Assembly: GCF_902833905.1 (NCBI RefSeq)
Contig: NZ_CADFGP010000024.1
Location: 1-64,000 of the forward strand
Length of the DNA: 64,000 bases
From: Paraburkholderia tuberum STM678
GTDB taxonomy: Bacteria > Pseudomonadota > Gammaproteobacteria > Burkholderiales > Burkholderiaceae
Direction: 5' to 3'
The notes beneath the pieces are model-generated. The model saw only the letters and a program-made list of their open reading frames with translations. It did not search any database and had not been told where the DNA came from. The position numbers and the translations under genes were made by a program. This document shows, one piece after another, positions 40,420-49,042 of this stretch (its first letter is position 1; every line of letters begins with the position of its first letter).

Positions 40420-41877
40420 ATGCCGATCGACCATCTGATCAACGGCGAGGCGTGCACCTCGAGCGACTATTTCGAAACCGTCAATCCGGCCACCCAGGAA
40501 GTGCTCGCCGAGGTCGCACGCGGCGGCGCGAAGGAGATCGATGCGGCCGTGCAAGCGGCCAAAGGCGCCTTCCCCGCCTGGGCCGCGAAACCCGCCGCGG
40601 AACGCGCGAAGCTGATTCGCAACCTCGGCGAGCTGATCACGAAGCACGTGCCGGAAATATCGGAGACCGAAACGAAGGACACCGGCCAGACGATCTCGCA
40701 GACCCGCAAGCAACTGGTGCCGCGCGCGGCCGACAACTTCAGCTATTTCGCCGAGATGTGCACGCGCGTCGACGGCCACACGTACCCGACCGACTCGCAT
40801 CTGAACTACACGCTGTTTCATCCGGTCGGCGTGTGCGCGCTAATCTCGCCGTGGAACGTGCCGTTCATGACGGCCACCTGGAAGGTGGCGCCCTGCCTCG
40901 CGTTCGGCAACACCGCTGTGCTGAAGATGAGCGAGCTGTCGCCGCTGAGCGCCTCGATGCTCGGCAAGCTCGCGCTCGAAGCGGGCATCCCGGCGGGCGT
41001 GCTGAACGTCGTGCACGGCTATGGCAAGGAAGCGGGCGAGCCACTCGTTGCGCATCGCGACGTGCGCGCGGTGTCGTTCACCGGGTCGACCGCGACCGGC
41101 AATCGCATCGTGCAGACCGCGGGCCTGAAGAAGTTCTCGATGGAGCTTGGCGGCAAGTCGCCGTTCGTGATCTTCGACGACGCCGACTTCGAACGCGCGC
41201 TCGACGCCGCGGTGTTCATGATCTTCTCGAACAATGGCGAGCGCTGCACCGCGGGCTCGCGCATTCTCGTGCAGCGCTCCATTTACGCGCGGTTTGCCGA
41301 GCGCTTCGTCGAGCGCGCGGAGCGCCTGACGGTTGGCGATCCGCTCGCGGACAGCACGATCGTCGGCCCGATGATCAGCCAGGGGCATCTCGCGAAAGTG
41401 CGCAGCTATATCGAGCTCGGCCCGAAGCAAGGTGCCACGCTTGCGTGCGGCGGGCTCGATACGCCCGAGTTGCCCGACGCCTTGCGTCACGGCAATTTCG
41501 TCACGCCGACCGTGTTCGTCGACGTCGACAACCGTATGCGCATCGCGCAGGAAGAGATCTTCGGACCGGTCGCGTGCCTGATTCCGTTCGACGATGAAGC
41601 CGAGGCGATCCGTCTCGCCAACGATATTTCGTATGGTCTGTCGAGCTATATCTGGACCGAGAACACGGGCCGCGCGTTGCGCGTGGCGGCCGCCGTCGAA
41701 GCCGGCATGTGCTTCGTGAACAGCCAGAACGTGCGCGATCTGCGCCAGCCGTTCGGCGGCACGAAGGCGTCGGGTGTCGGCCGTGAAGGCGGGACGTGGA
41801 GCTACGAAGTGTTCCTCGAACCGAAGAACGTCTGCGTGTCGCTCGGCTCGCATCATATTCCGCGCTGGGGCGTTTAA
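40420..41877 (+). CDS. hpaE: HpaE, 5-carboxymethyl-2-hydroxymuconate semialdehyde dehydrogenase
   Basis: A 485-residue NAD-dependent aldehyde dehydrogenase. The active-site Glu is in MELGGKSPFVIFDDAD (about residue 240) and the Cys in SNNGERCTAGSRILVQ (about residue 274). CALISPWNVPFMTATWKVAP and FTGSTATGN are the cofactor-binding parts. It oxidises the ring-cleavage product of HpaD to 5-carboxymethyl-2-hydroxymuconate. Position between hpaG2 and hpaD and close family match make the specific assignment safe. Confidence 0.94.
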   Translation: MPIDHLINGEACTSSDYFETVNPATQEVLAEVARGGAKEIDAAVQAAKGAFPAWAAKPAAERAKLIRNLGELITKHVPEISETETKDTGQTISQTRKQLVPRAADNFSYFAEMCTRVDGHTYPTDSHLNYTLFHPVGVCALISPWNVPFMTATWKVAPCLAFGNTAVLKMSELSPLSASMLGKLALEAGIPAGVLNVVHGYGKEAGEPLVAHRDVRAVSFTGSTATGNRIVQTAGLKKFSMELGGKSPFVIFDDADFERALDAAVFMIFSNNGERCTAGSRILVQRSIYARFAERFVERAERLTVGDPLADSTIVGPMISQGHLAKVRSYIELGPKQGATLACGGLDTPELPDALRHGNFVTPTVFVDVDNRMRIAQEEIFGPVACLIPFDDEAEAIRLANDISYGLSSYIWTENTGRALRVAAAVEAGMCFVNSQNVRDLRQPFGGTKASGVGREGGTWSYEVFLEPKNVCVSLGSHHIPRWGV

Positions 41878-41959
41878 TCGCGACGTCAAACGAAATTGCT
41901 AAAGCATGGGACCGGAGTAAGAGCTGACGCTCTAACTCCGCTCGACACGGGAGACCGCG

Positions 41960-42823
41960 ATGGGCAAACTCGCGTTGGCAGCAAAAGTTACACATGTGCC
42001 GTCGTTGTATTTATCCGAGCTCGACGGTCCGCACAAGGGTTGCCGTCAGGCCGCGATCGACGGACACCATGAAATCGGCCGACGCTGCCGCGAACTTGGC
42101 GTCGATACGATCGTCGTGTTCGACGTGCACTGGCTAGTGAATAGCGAATACCACATCAATTGCGCGCCGAAGTTCGAAGGCGTGTACACGAGCAACGAGC
42201 TGCCGCATTTCATCAGGAACATGCCGTATGCGTATCCGGGCAATGTCGGGCTCGGTCAGCTGATCGCGGACGTCGCCAACGAAATGGGCGTGAAAAGCCG
42301 CGCGCACAGCGAGACCACGCTCGAGCTCGAATACGGCACGCTGGTGCCGATGCGCTATATGAACGGCGATCAGCACTTCAAGGCGGTGTCGGTGGCGGGC
42401 TGGTGCATGTGGCACGACCTCGCGACCAGCGCGCGTTTCGGCCTCGCGGTACGCAAGGCCATCGAAGAACGCTACGACGGTACGGTGGCCATTCTCGCGA
42501 GCGGCTCGCTGTCGCATCACTTCGCGAACAACGGCACCGCCGAGCAGTTCATGCACAAAGTCTGGAGCCCGTTCCTCGAACAGATGGATCGCAGCGTGGT
42601 GCGCATGTGGGAAGCCGGCGACTGGAAGACCTTCTGCGACATGCTGCCGCTCTACAACGAGAAATGTTGGGGCGAAGGCGGCATGCACGATACCGCGATG
42701 CTGCTCGGTGCGCTCGGCTGGGATCGTTACGACGGCAAGGTCGAAGTCGTCACGCCTTATTTCGGCAGTTCGGGCACCGGCCAGATCAACGCGATCTTCC
42801 CGGTCACGCCGCTACCCGTCTGA
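41960..42823 (+). CDS. hpaD: HpaD, 3,4-dihydroxyphenylacetate 2,3-dioxygenase
   Basis: A 287-residue LigB-type (class III) extradiol dioxygenase. The Fe(II) ligands are where expected: His12 in KVTHVPS, His57 in VFDVHWL and Glu239 in CWGEGGMHD. SGSLSHHFANNG provides the second-sphere histidine. It opens the ring of homoprotocatechuate with O2. GGAG seven bases before the ATG supports the start. An 82-base gap separates it from hpaE, the largest in the operon. Confidence 0.95.
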   Translation: MGKLALAAKVTHVPSLYLSELDGPHKGCRQAAIDGHHEIGRRCRELGVDTIVVFDVHWLVNSEYHINCAPKFEGVYTSNELPHFIRNMPYAYPGNVGLGQLIADVANEMGVKSRAHSETTLELEYGTLVPMRYMNGDQHFKAVSVAGWCMWHDLATSARFGLAVRKAIEERYDGTVAILASGSLSHHFANNGTAEQFMHKVWSPFLEQMDRSVVRMWEAGDWKTFCDMLPLYNEKCWGEGGMHDTAMLLGALGWDRYDGKVEVVTPYFGSSGTGQINAIFPVTPLPV

Positions 42824-42842
42824 CACTCGCGAAGGAATCGCC

Positions 42843-43241
42843 ATGCCTCACTTGACACTCGAATACAGCGCCAACCTCGCGGACGCGCAACGCCTCGGCG
42901 AACTCTGCAAAGACCTCGCGCAGTGCCTCGACGCGCAGCGCGATAACGGCGAGCGCGTCTATCCGCTCGGCGGCATCCGCGTGCGCGCGCTGCGCTGCGA
43001 CCAGTACTGCATCGCCGATGGGCGGCCCGACGCCGCGTTCCTGCACGCGAATCTGAAGATCGGCGCGGGCCGCCCGGAGGCCGTCAAGAAGGCGACCGGC
43101 GACGCGCTGTTCGCGCTGATCAAGCAGCGCTTCGCCACTGAGTTCGAACGGCAGGGGCTCGCGTTGTCGCTCGAAATCAACGAGTTCAGCGAAGCGGGCA
43201 CCTGGAAGCACAACAATCTGCACGCGCGGTTCAAGGGCTGA
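42843..43241 (+). CDS. hpaF: HpaF, 5-carboxymethyl-2-hydroxymuconate delta-isomerase
   Basis: A 132-residue tautomerase-superfamily enzyme. The start at 42843 (AAGGAA six bases upstream) places proline right after the initiator Met (MPHLTLEYSANL), the catalytic N-terminal Pro of this family; longer upstream starts would bury it. ALRCDQYCIADGRPDAAFLH and LSLEINEFSEAGTWKHNNLH are typical of CHMI. It isomerises the HpaE product before decarboxylation by HpaG. Confidence 0.95.
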   Translation: MPHLTLEYSANLADAQRLGELCKDLAQCLDAQRDNGERVYPLGGIRVRALRCDQYCIADGRPDAAFLHANLKIGAGRPEAVKKATGDALFALIKQRFATEFERQGLALSLEINEFSEAGTWKHNNLHARFKG

Positions 43242-43248
43242 CATCATC

Positions 43249-44052
43249 ATGCTAGACGAACAAACCATTCGCGACCTCGCCGCGCAACTCGATCACGCGG
43301 AAAAGACCCGCACGCAGCTGCGCCATTTTTCCGCGCAGTATCCAGAGATGACCGTACTGGACGGCTACGCGATACAACGCGAGTGGGTCAAGCTGAAACT
43401 CGCCGAAGGCCACGTAATCAAGGGCAGGAAGATCGGCCTGACGTCACGCGCGATGCAGCGCTCGTCGCAGATCGACGAACCGGACTATGCGCCACTGCTC
43501 GACAGCATGTTCATCGAAAGCGGCCAGGACATTCGCGTGGATCGCTTCATCGCGCCGCGCGTCGAAGTGGAACTCGCGTTCGTGCTGAACAAACCGCTGA
43601 AGGGCCCCGGCGTCACGCTGTTCGCTGTGCTCGACGCGACCGCGTACGTAAGCCCGGCCGTCGAAATCATCGACGCGCGCATCGAGCAGTTCGATCGCGA
43701 AACACGCGCGCCGCGCAAGGTCCATGACACGATCTCCGACTTCGCCGCGAACGCGGGCGTCGTGCTCGGCGGCCGGCCGGTGCGTCCGCTCGACGTCGAC
43801 CTGCGCTGGGTCGGCGCGCTGCTGTACAAGAACGGCGCAGTCGAGGAAAGCGGGCTCGCGGCGGCGGTGCTCAACCATCCGGCCACCGGCGTCGCGTGGC
43901 TCGCCAACAAAATTGCTCCGCATGACGAATCGTTGAATGCGGGCGACGTGATCCTGAGCGGCTCGTTCACGAGCCCGGTTCCCGCCCGCGCGGGCGACAC
44001 GTTCCACATCGACTATGGCCCGCTCGGCGGCATCGGTCTGAATTTCATCTGA
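43249..44052 (+). CDS. hpaH: HpaH, 2-oxohept-4-ene-1,7-dioate hydratase
   Basis: A 267-residue member of the hydratase/decarboxylase (MhpD-like) FAH-related family. HVIKGRKIGLTSRAMQRSSQ and APRVEVELAFVLNKPLKGPG carry the metal-binding acidic residues; VSPAVEIIDARIEQF and GDVILSGSFTSPVPARAGDT are also conserved. It hydrates the diene to 4-hydroxy-2-oxoheptanedioate. It begins seven bases after the hpaF stop. Confidence 0.94.
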   Translation: MLDEQTIRDLAAQLDHAEKTRTQLRHFSAQYPEMTVLDGYAIQREWVKLKLAEGHVIKGRKIGLTSRAMQRSSQIDEPDYAPLLDSMFIESGQDIRVDRFIAPRVEVELAFVLNKPLKGPGVTLFAVLDATAYVSPAVEIIDARIEQFDRETRAPRKVHDTISDFAANAGVVLGGRPVRPLDVDLRWVGALLYKNGAVEESGLAAAVLNHPATGVAWLANKIAPHDESLNAGDVILSGSFTSPVPARAGDTFHIDYGPLGGIGLNFI

Positions 44053-44062
44053 ACGCATCAAT

Positions 44063-44866
44063 ATGTCCTTGCCGAACAACCCCTTCAAGCGCGCGCTCGC
44101 CGAAGGCAGACCGCAGTTCGGCCTGTGGGCCGCGCTCGCCGATGCCTACGTGACCGAGCTGCTCGCCACCGCCGGCTTCGACTGGCTGCTGATCGACAAC
44201 GAGCACGCACCGAACGACGTACGCAGCACGCTGTCGCAATTACAGGCGGTCGCCGCGTATCCGTCGCATCCGGTCGTGCGGCCGTTACGCAGCGACGCCG
44301 CGCTGATCAAGCAGTTGCTCGACATCGGCGCGCAAACGCTGCTGCTGCCAATGATCGACACGGCCGCGCAAGCGCTCGATGCGGTCGCGGCCACGCGTTA
44401 TCCGCCACAAGGCATTCGCGGCGTCGGCAGCGCGCTCGCGCGTGCGTCGCGCTGGAATCGCGTGCCCGACTATCTGGACACCGCCGCCGACGAACTGTGC
44501 GTGATCGTGCAGGCGGAGACCGTGCAGAGCCTCGACAACCTCGTGGAGATCGCGCATGTGGATGGCGTCGACGGCGTGTTTTTCGGGCCGTCGGATCTGA
44601 GCGCGTCGATGGGATTGCTCGGCAAGCCGGGCGACGCGCGCGTGCGCGACGCGATTCGCCACGGCATCGACACCGTGCGCACCGCTGGCAAGGCAGCGGG
44701 CGTGCTCGCCCCTGATCCCGCGCTGGCGGCCGAATATCTGGCGGCGGGCGCGACCTTCGTCGCGGTCGGCACGGACACCGGCTTGCTGAGCCGCGCGGCC
44801 GCGGACCTCGCCGCGTCGTACAAGAGCCTGGCGGCGAGCGCGCCGCAGGTCAAAGGCGGGTATTGA
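44063..44866 (+). CDS. hpaI: HpaI, 4-hydroxy-2-oxoheptanedioate aldolase
   Basis: A 267-residue class II pyruvate aldolase that yields pyruvate and succinate semialdehyde, the last step of the pathway. GLWAALADAYVTELLATAGF, then DWLLIDNEHAPND (general-base His48), VIVQAETVQSLDN (metal-ligand Glu) and GVFFGPSDLSASMG (metal-ligand Asp) match HpaI. It starts ten bases after hpaH without an evident ribosome site and ends 21 bases before the stop of the converging GGDEF-EAL gene. Confidence 0.95.
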   Translation: MSLPNNPFKRALAEGRPQFGLWAALADAYVTELLATAGFDWLLIDNEHAPNDVRSTLSQLQAVAAYPSHPVVRPLRSDAALIKQLLDIGAQTLLLPMIDTAAQALDAVAATRYPPQGIRGVGSALARASRWNRVPDYLDTAADELCVIVQAETVQSLDNLVEIAHVDGVDGVFFGPSDLSASMGLLGKPGDARVRDAIRHGIDTVRTAGKAAGVLAPDPALAAEYLAAGATFVAVGTDTGLLSRAAADLAASYKSLAASAPQVKGGY

Positions 44867-44887
44867 AGCGAAAGCCTTTCACTTCCC

Positions 44888-47209
44888 CTACTCGCCCGCC
44901 GGCCAAGGCAAGCCTCGCGCCGACCAATCCAGCTCGACCCCCAACACACAGCGCCCGCTCGCCAGCTGCACGGCAAGTGTCACTGCGATGCACGGCCGCC
45001 CGCTCGCGAGCGACAGATAAGGATTACTGGTGACCGCCTCGCCGGGCAGCAGCACCGCATTGCGGAAGTACGGCCGATGATCCCAGCGCGCATCGCGCGG
45101 ATTCGCGACCGGCTGCAGCGACGCCGCGTCCTCGCACCACGCCGGCCCGCGCACCTCGTGACCGATCTGGCGGCCGGTGTCGTCGAGGATGAAACAGCTG
45201 ATGCAACGCTTGAAGGTGGCGAGCAGCGCGAACGCGTCGTCCATCATGGCGCCGGCGCGCAAGCCGTCGGCCGCGCGCCGCAGTTCGAGCCGGTACGGCT
45301 CCATTTCGGATTCGAACAACGCATGCTGATGCGCACGGCCCTGCGCGATCACGTCGAACGCATCGTCGATCTGGCGATGCACCGAGTCGGGCGGCGCGAT
45401 CTCTGCCGCGGGCCGCCCTAGCAGATAGCCCTGCGCGAAATCGACATTCGACTCGACCGCGAGAATCAGCTCGTCGGCCGTCTCGACGCCTTCGACGACC
45501 ACCAGCATCCCCGCCTGGTGCAGCAGCGACACGAGTTTCGGCAGGATCGGCTGCTGCGTGCCGTGCGTGGTCGCGCGAATCAGCTCGCCGTCGAGCTTGA
45601 CGAGGTCCGGCCGGATCCGCAGCAGCCGGTCGAGATTCGACTGGCCCGCGCCGAAGTCGTCGACTGCGATCAGGAAGCCGTGCTGCCGATAGCGCGCCGC
45701 CGCGCGCGACATCTCGTCGACGCTGCCGCCATGCGATTCGAGAATCTCCAGAATCACGCGCTCGGGTTCGAGCCCCGCGGCGCGCACGATCTTCGTCAAC
45801 TGGTCGGCGTAGCCTTCGGCGACGAAGGTGGACGGCAGGATGTTCAGGAACAGCCACGCGTCGCCGGGCAGCGCGCGACGCGCGTTGCCGAGATGCACCG
45901 CGTGGCTCGCGCGGTCGAGCGCGCCTTCGTCGCTCGACGGCTTCGGCGCGAACATCACGACCGGCGGCACCAGCGTGCCGTCGTCATGCTCTCCGCGCAG
46001 CAGCGCCTCGAAGCCGACCTGCTTCTGATGCGATAGGCTGTAGAGCGGCTGAAAGTGCGAGATCAGATAGAAGTCTTCCCAGCGGTAACGCGCCGGGTCG
46101 GCGCTCGGGTCGCCGAACGGTGACTGCAGCGCGTCGAACGGCAGCGCGCGCTCCGCGCAGACACGGTTGCGGCCCGTCTGCTTCGCGCGCAGCAAGGCTT
46201 CGTCCGCGCGATCGAGCAGCATCATGAAGCTTTCGCCGCGCCGATGCTCGGCGACGCCGAAGCTCGCGGTCAGATGGCCGTCCGGCCGTTCGATCGCGGC
46301 GATGTCGAGGCGCAGCCGCTCGGCGATCTGCAGCGCGCCGGTGAGATCATTGTCGAGCAGCAGCGCGAATTCCTCGCCGCCGATGCGGCTCACGCTTGGG
46401 TAGAGCGCAACCGCGTCCTTCAGCACCTGCGCGACCTGGAACAGCGCATGGTCGCCGACCGCGTGACCGAAGCGGTCGTTGAGCGACTTGAAGCTGTCGA
46501 TGTCGAGAAAGATCGCGCTGATCTGCGCCCCTGGCGCCAGCGTCTCGAGGCGTCCCTGCGCGTGCTTGACGAACGAGCGACGATTTTGCAGGCCGGTCAG
46601 CGGATCGGTCGCCGCGAGTTGCGCGAGCTGGCTCTCGAGCAGAAAGTGATTGCGCCGGAAACGGTAGAAGCCGAAATGGAATACCACCGCCGTCGGCGCA
46701 CCGATCGCGATGAGCCACGTCCACACGGCCGCGTCGACCTCGGGCGTATGAGCTTTGCCGCGCAGCAGCGCGATGGCCGCCGCGTAGAACACCACGCTGC
46801 CGGTGACGAAATGCGCGGGCGTGAGCCATAGCGGCGCCGCGCAGATCGGTATCACCACGAATGCGGGCAATAGCCACGGCAACGGATGCGCGAGGCCCTT
46901 CGCATTCAGCACGAGCCCGGCGATCAGCACCAGTTCGTACGCGACGCCGATCGCGCCGAACAGCGCCGTCGACTTCGCGCGCGGGATCGCCAGCACCAGC
47001 AGCGCGAGCAGGAGCGCGCATAGCAGCCGGTACGCGAGCGGCCCGGCCGGTGCGCCGACCAGTTCGCGCGCCGTTACCGTGCACAGGAACGCAACCACCG
47101 TGAAGCCCATCGTCACGAGGGAAAGCGGCCGCTGATGGTCGAGCGAGCGCTGGTGAAAGCGCTCACGCATGCTTGGCTCGGGCAGGTGCTGCGTCGGGAT
47201 GGCAGACAT
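44888..47209 (-). CDS. Membrane GGDEF-EAL protein (bifunctional cyclic di-GMP enzyme)
   Basis: A 773-residue protein. Residues about 25-180 hold five or six hydrophobic segments (a putative membrane sensor). A GGDEF domain follows (TDPLTGLQNRRSF, FLDIDSFKSLNDRFGH, and RIGGEEFALLL near residue 277; no RxxD inhibitory site is seen). The EAL domain has FEALLRG, FLNILPS, ILEILES, VDDFGAG, VKLDG and VEGVET, so catalytic residues of both domains are present. The last 120 residues include a further sensory-like region with CISCFILDD. ATG 47209 is preferred over a longer frame for domain fit. It is divergent from the cellulose operon, whose BcsA PilZ domain binds cyclic di-GMP. Confidence 0.92.
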   Translation of the reverse strand: MSAIPTQHLPEPSMRERFHQRSLDHQRPLSLVTMGFTVVAFLCTVTARELVGAPAGPLAYRLLCALLLALLVLAIPRAKSTALFGAIGVAYELVLIAGLVLNAKGLAHPLPWLLPAFVVIPICAAPLWLTPAHFVTGSVVFYAAAIALLRGKAHTPEVDAAVWTWLIAIGAPTAVVFHFGFYRFRRNHFLLESQLAQLAATDPLTGLQNRRSFVKHAQGRLETLAPGAQISAIFLDIDSFKSLNDRFGHAVGDHALFQVAQVLKDAVALYPSVSRIGGEEFALLLDNDLTGALQIAERLRLDIAAIERPDGHLTASFGVAEHRRGESFMMLLDRADEALLRAKQTGRNRVCAERALPFDALQSPFGDPSADPARYRWEDFYLISHFQPLYSLSHQKQVGFEALLRGEHDDGTLVPPVVMFAPKPSSDEGALDRASHAVHLGNARRALPGDAWLFLNILPSTFVAEGYADQLTKIVRAAGLEPERVILEILESHGGSVDEMSRAAARYRQHGFLIAVDDFGAGQSNLDRLLRIRPDLVKLDGELIRATTHGTQQPILPKLVSLLHQAGMLVVVEGVETADELILAVESNVDFAQGYLLGRPAAEIAPPDSVHRQIDDAFDVIAQGRAHQHALFESEMEPYRLELRRAADGLRAGAMMDDAFALLATFKRCISCFILDDTGRQIGHEVRGPAWCEDAASLQPVANPRDARWDHRPYFRNAVLLPGEAVTSNPYLSLASGRPCIAVTLAVQLASGRCVLGVELDWSARGLPWPAGE

Positions 47210-47708
47210 AGATGGTTGATCAGGGTTTCCGGTCACTCGCCAATAGTTATCGGCAAACGTTCGATAAACATTTATGGCTAACGTAACACGACGTATAAAT
47301 TCGGCGCCTGCGTGCCGAACGACGCCGCGCCGATCTTTCGCGCGACTCACCATCCGCCGAATGCATGATTAAAAGACTAAAGCTCAAAGCAGGCCGGATT
47401 GCCGGCTAATACACCTATGGTTCCGCAAGCCTTTTCGCGCGCCAGGCGAAGATTAACCTTTCAATTTCTTTTAAGCAGCAAAAATTACGCAATTCATGTG
47501 GCTCGATTGCGCGCTTATTACCGTATAAGCCGAGCAATGGAAAGTGGCTAAAAGCGTGTGTCTTAAGTAGACTGCTTGCAATGTGTGCCGGACACCCTAG
47601 ACAACCCGGTAGAAATGACGTAATCGGCGCCCCGTTGCCGAACGACTCCAATGCTCAATGGCTGTCACGTCCGCAATGTGCAACGGGCCGCGACCACTTC
47701 CGGAAAAC
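47210..47708. other. Divergent intergenic region upstream of cellulose operon
   Basis: About 500 bases, AT-richer than its surroundings between roughly 47380 and 47590, with no convincing gene. It must contain the promoters of the GGDEF-EAL gene and of bcsD. I could not define a -10/-35 pair or a known operator with confidence. Confidence 0.5.
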
Positions 47709-48164
47709 ATGGTCCCAATCCTCAACTATCTCCTCGAACGCCAAATCTCGCCGCAATGGCGCGGCATGCTGAGCGCGCTGGCGAGCGAGTTCGAAGCGCA
47801 AATCGGACACGACGAGCTGCGCCAGCTGATGCATCGCGTCGGCAGCCGTTTCGCGCTCGCGTATCCGCTGCCCGCCTGCGCATCGACGGCCGAGCTCGAG
47901 CAGGTGTTGAATTCTTACTGGCATCAGATGGATTGGGGTTACGTCGCGCTCGCCGATGAGGCGGAGTCGCTGCGCATCATTCACTATTGCGCGCCGCTGC
48001 CCGCCTTCGGCGAATCGGCGCTCGCCTGGACGCCGGCATTTCTCGAAGGCGCCTATCAGACGTGGCTGAGCGCGTTGGGCGCGCAGGGTTTGTCGGTCGT
48101 GCAGACGAGCGCGTTCGGCGAGGACAGCTCGCTCGAATTCCGCCTCGGCCGTCACCCCGCCTGA
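47709..48164 (+). CDS. bcsD: Cellulose synthase subunit BcsD
   Basis: A 151-residue protein close to the 156 residues of Komagataeibacter BcsD, a periplasmic octamer thought to guide glucan chains. The start MVPILNYLLERQISPQWRG and the segments GHDELRQLMHRVGSRFAL and LEQVLNSYWHQMDWGYVAL match the family. No signal peptide, as in other BcsD. The ATG at 47709 is chosen for family length; an in-frame ATG at 47658 has no ribosome site. First gene of the operon, followed by a hairpin and a 149-base gap. Confidence 0.9.
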   Translation: MVPILNYLLERQISPQWRGMLSALASEFEAQIGHDELRQLMHRVGSRFALAYPLPACASTAELEQVLNSYWHQMDWGYVALADEAESLRIIHYCAPLPAFGESALAWTPAFLEGAYQTWLSALGAQGLSVVQTSAFGEDSSLEFRLGRHPA

Positions 48165-48179
48165 GCACCAGCGGGTGCT
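48164..48179 (+). terminator. Short hairpin immediately after bcsD
   Basis: AGCACC and GGTGCT form a six-base perfect stem with a four-base loop that begins at the last base of the bcsD stop codon. No T-run follows, so it may stabilise or attenuate the transcript rather than end it. Confidence 0.3.
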
Positions 48180-48313
48180 GCACGCATACGTGCGAACGAG
48201 CGCGTGCGACGGCGATACAGCCGCCACGCAGAATCAGGGAAGGCAGTTCAAATAAACAGCACCCCGAGCAGTCGGTTTGGGGCCATGCACGGTATGTAAG
48301 AGACGACGGCATC

Positions 48314-49042
48314 ATGAGTTCATCGAGCGACATCGAAAAACTGTTCGAGCAATTTGGCGGCGACGCCAACGCGTACCAGGAGATCGGCCGCGAGAACGAC
48401 GCGCGCACCGCGCGCACTCGTTGGCCGCTGCTCGTGACGCTCGATCTGACGCAACCGGCCATTCCGGCAATCGGCCAGCTTCGCGACGCGAAACCACAGC
48501 CGCCTATAACCGTGGCGCCACGGGCCGCCGTCCACGAGGACACGACACCGAAGGACATGGCATCCGTGACGCGCGCGAAGGCACCGCTGTTCACGCGCCC
48601 GCACCGGCGTGACATTCCACCGGTACCTGTGGCCGCAGCCCAGCCCGCGGCGCCGAGCGGCGCGTCACGCTTCCGCACGGCTGACGAACTCGACGAGGCG
48701 GCCGCGCAAACGATTGCGCCTGTCGCGCCAGGCAGGACACGCCCCGCCGCGCCCGCTCATGGCAGAGCGAGCACGGCACCGGCATCGTCGATGCCACCGC
48801 CACCAGCGCCGCAACCCACCTATACGGCCCAACCCGCGCAACCGGCCCAACCGCCGTCGATCCTCGGCAAGATGTTTGCAGCGCAAACCCCGAGCGCGCC
48901 GCCGCAAGCGGCCGCGGCCGCGTCGCTGAACTCGGTGTTCGACCGTCTGCGCGGCACGTCCGCCCGAGGCACGCAAGCACCCGCCGGCACCGCGCGCGGC
49001 GGCTTCGCCTCGTGGCTCACCAACGGTCCGCGTCGCTCATGA
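48314..49042 (+). CDS. bcsP: Cellulose biosynthesis protein BcsP (BcsR-like N-terminus)
   Basis: A 242-residue protein. Residues about 5-40 (IEKLFEQFGGDANAYQEIGR, then ARTARTRWPLLVTLDL) resemble BcsR/BcsP, small partners of the BcsQ ATPase. The remainder is Pro/Ala-rich and probably disordered, with a short ordered end (ASLNSVFDRLRG, then GGFASWLTNG). BcsP is the betaproteobacterial protein encoded before bcsQ and implicated in placing or activating the synthase. Its stop overlaps the bcsQ start by four bases. Confidence 0.82.
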   Translation: MSSSSDIEKLFEQFGGDANAYQEIGRENDARTARTRWPLLVTLDLTQPAIPAIGQLRDAKPQPPITVAPRAAVHEDTTPKDMASVTRAKAPLFTRPHRRDIPPVPVAAAQPAAPSGASRFRTADELDEAAAQTIAPVAPGRTRPAAPAHGRASTAPASSMPPPPAPQPTYTAQPAQPAQPPSILGKMFAAQTPSAPPQAAAAASLNSVFDRLRGTSARGTQAPAGTARGGFASWLTNGPRRS

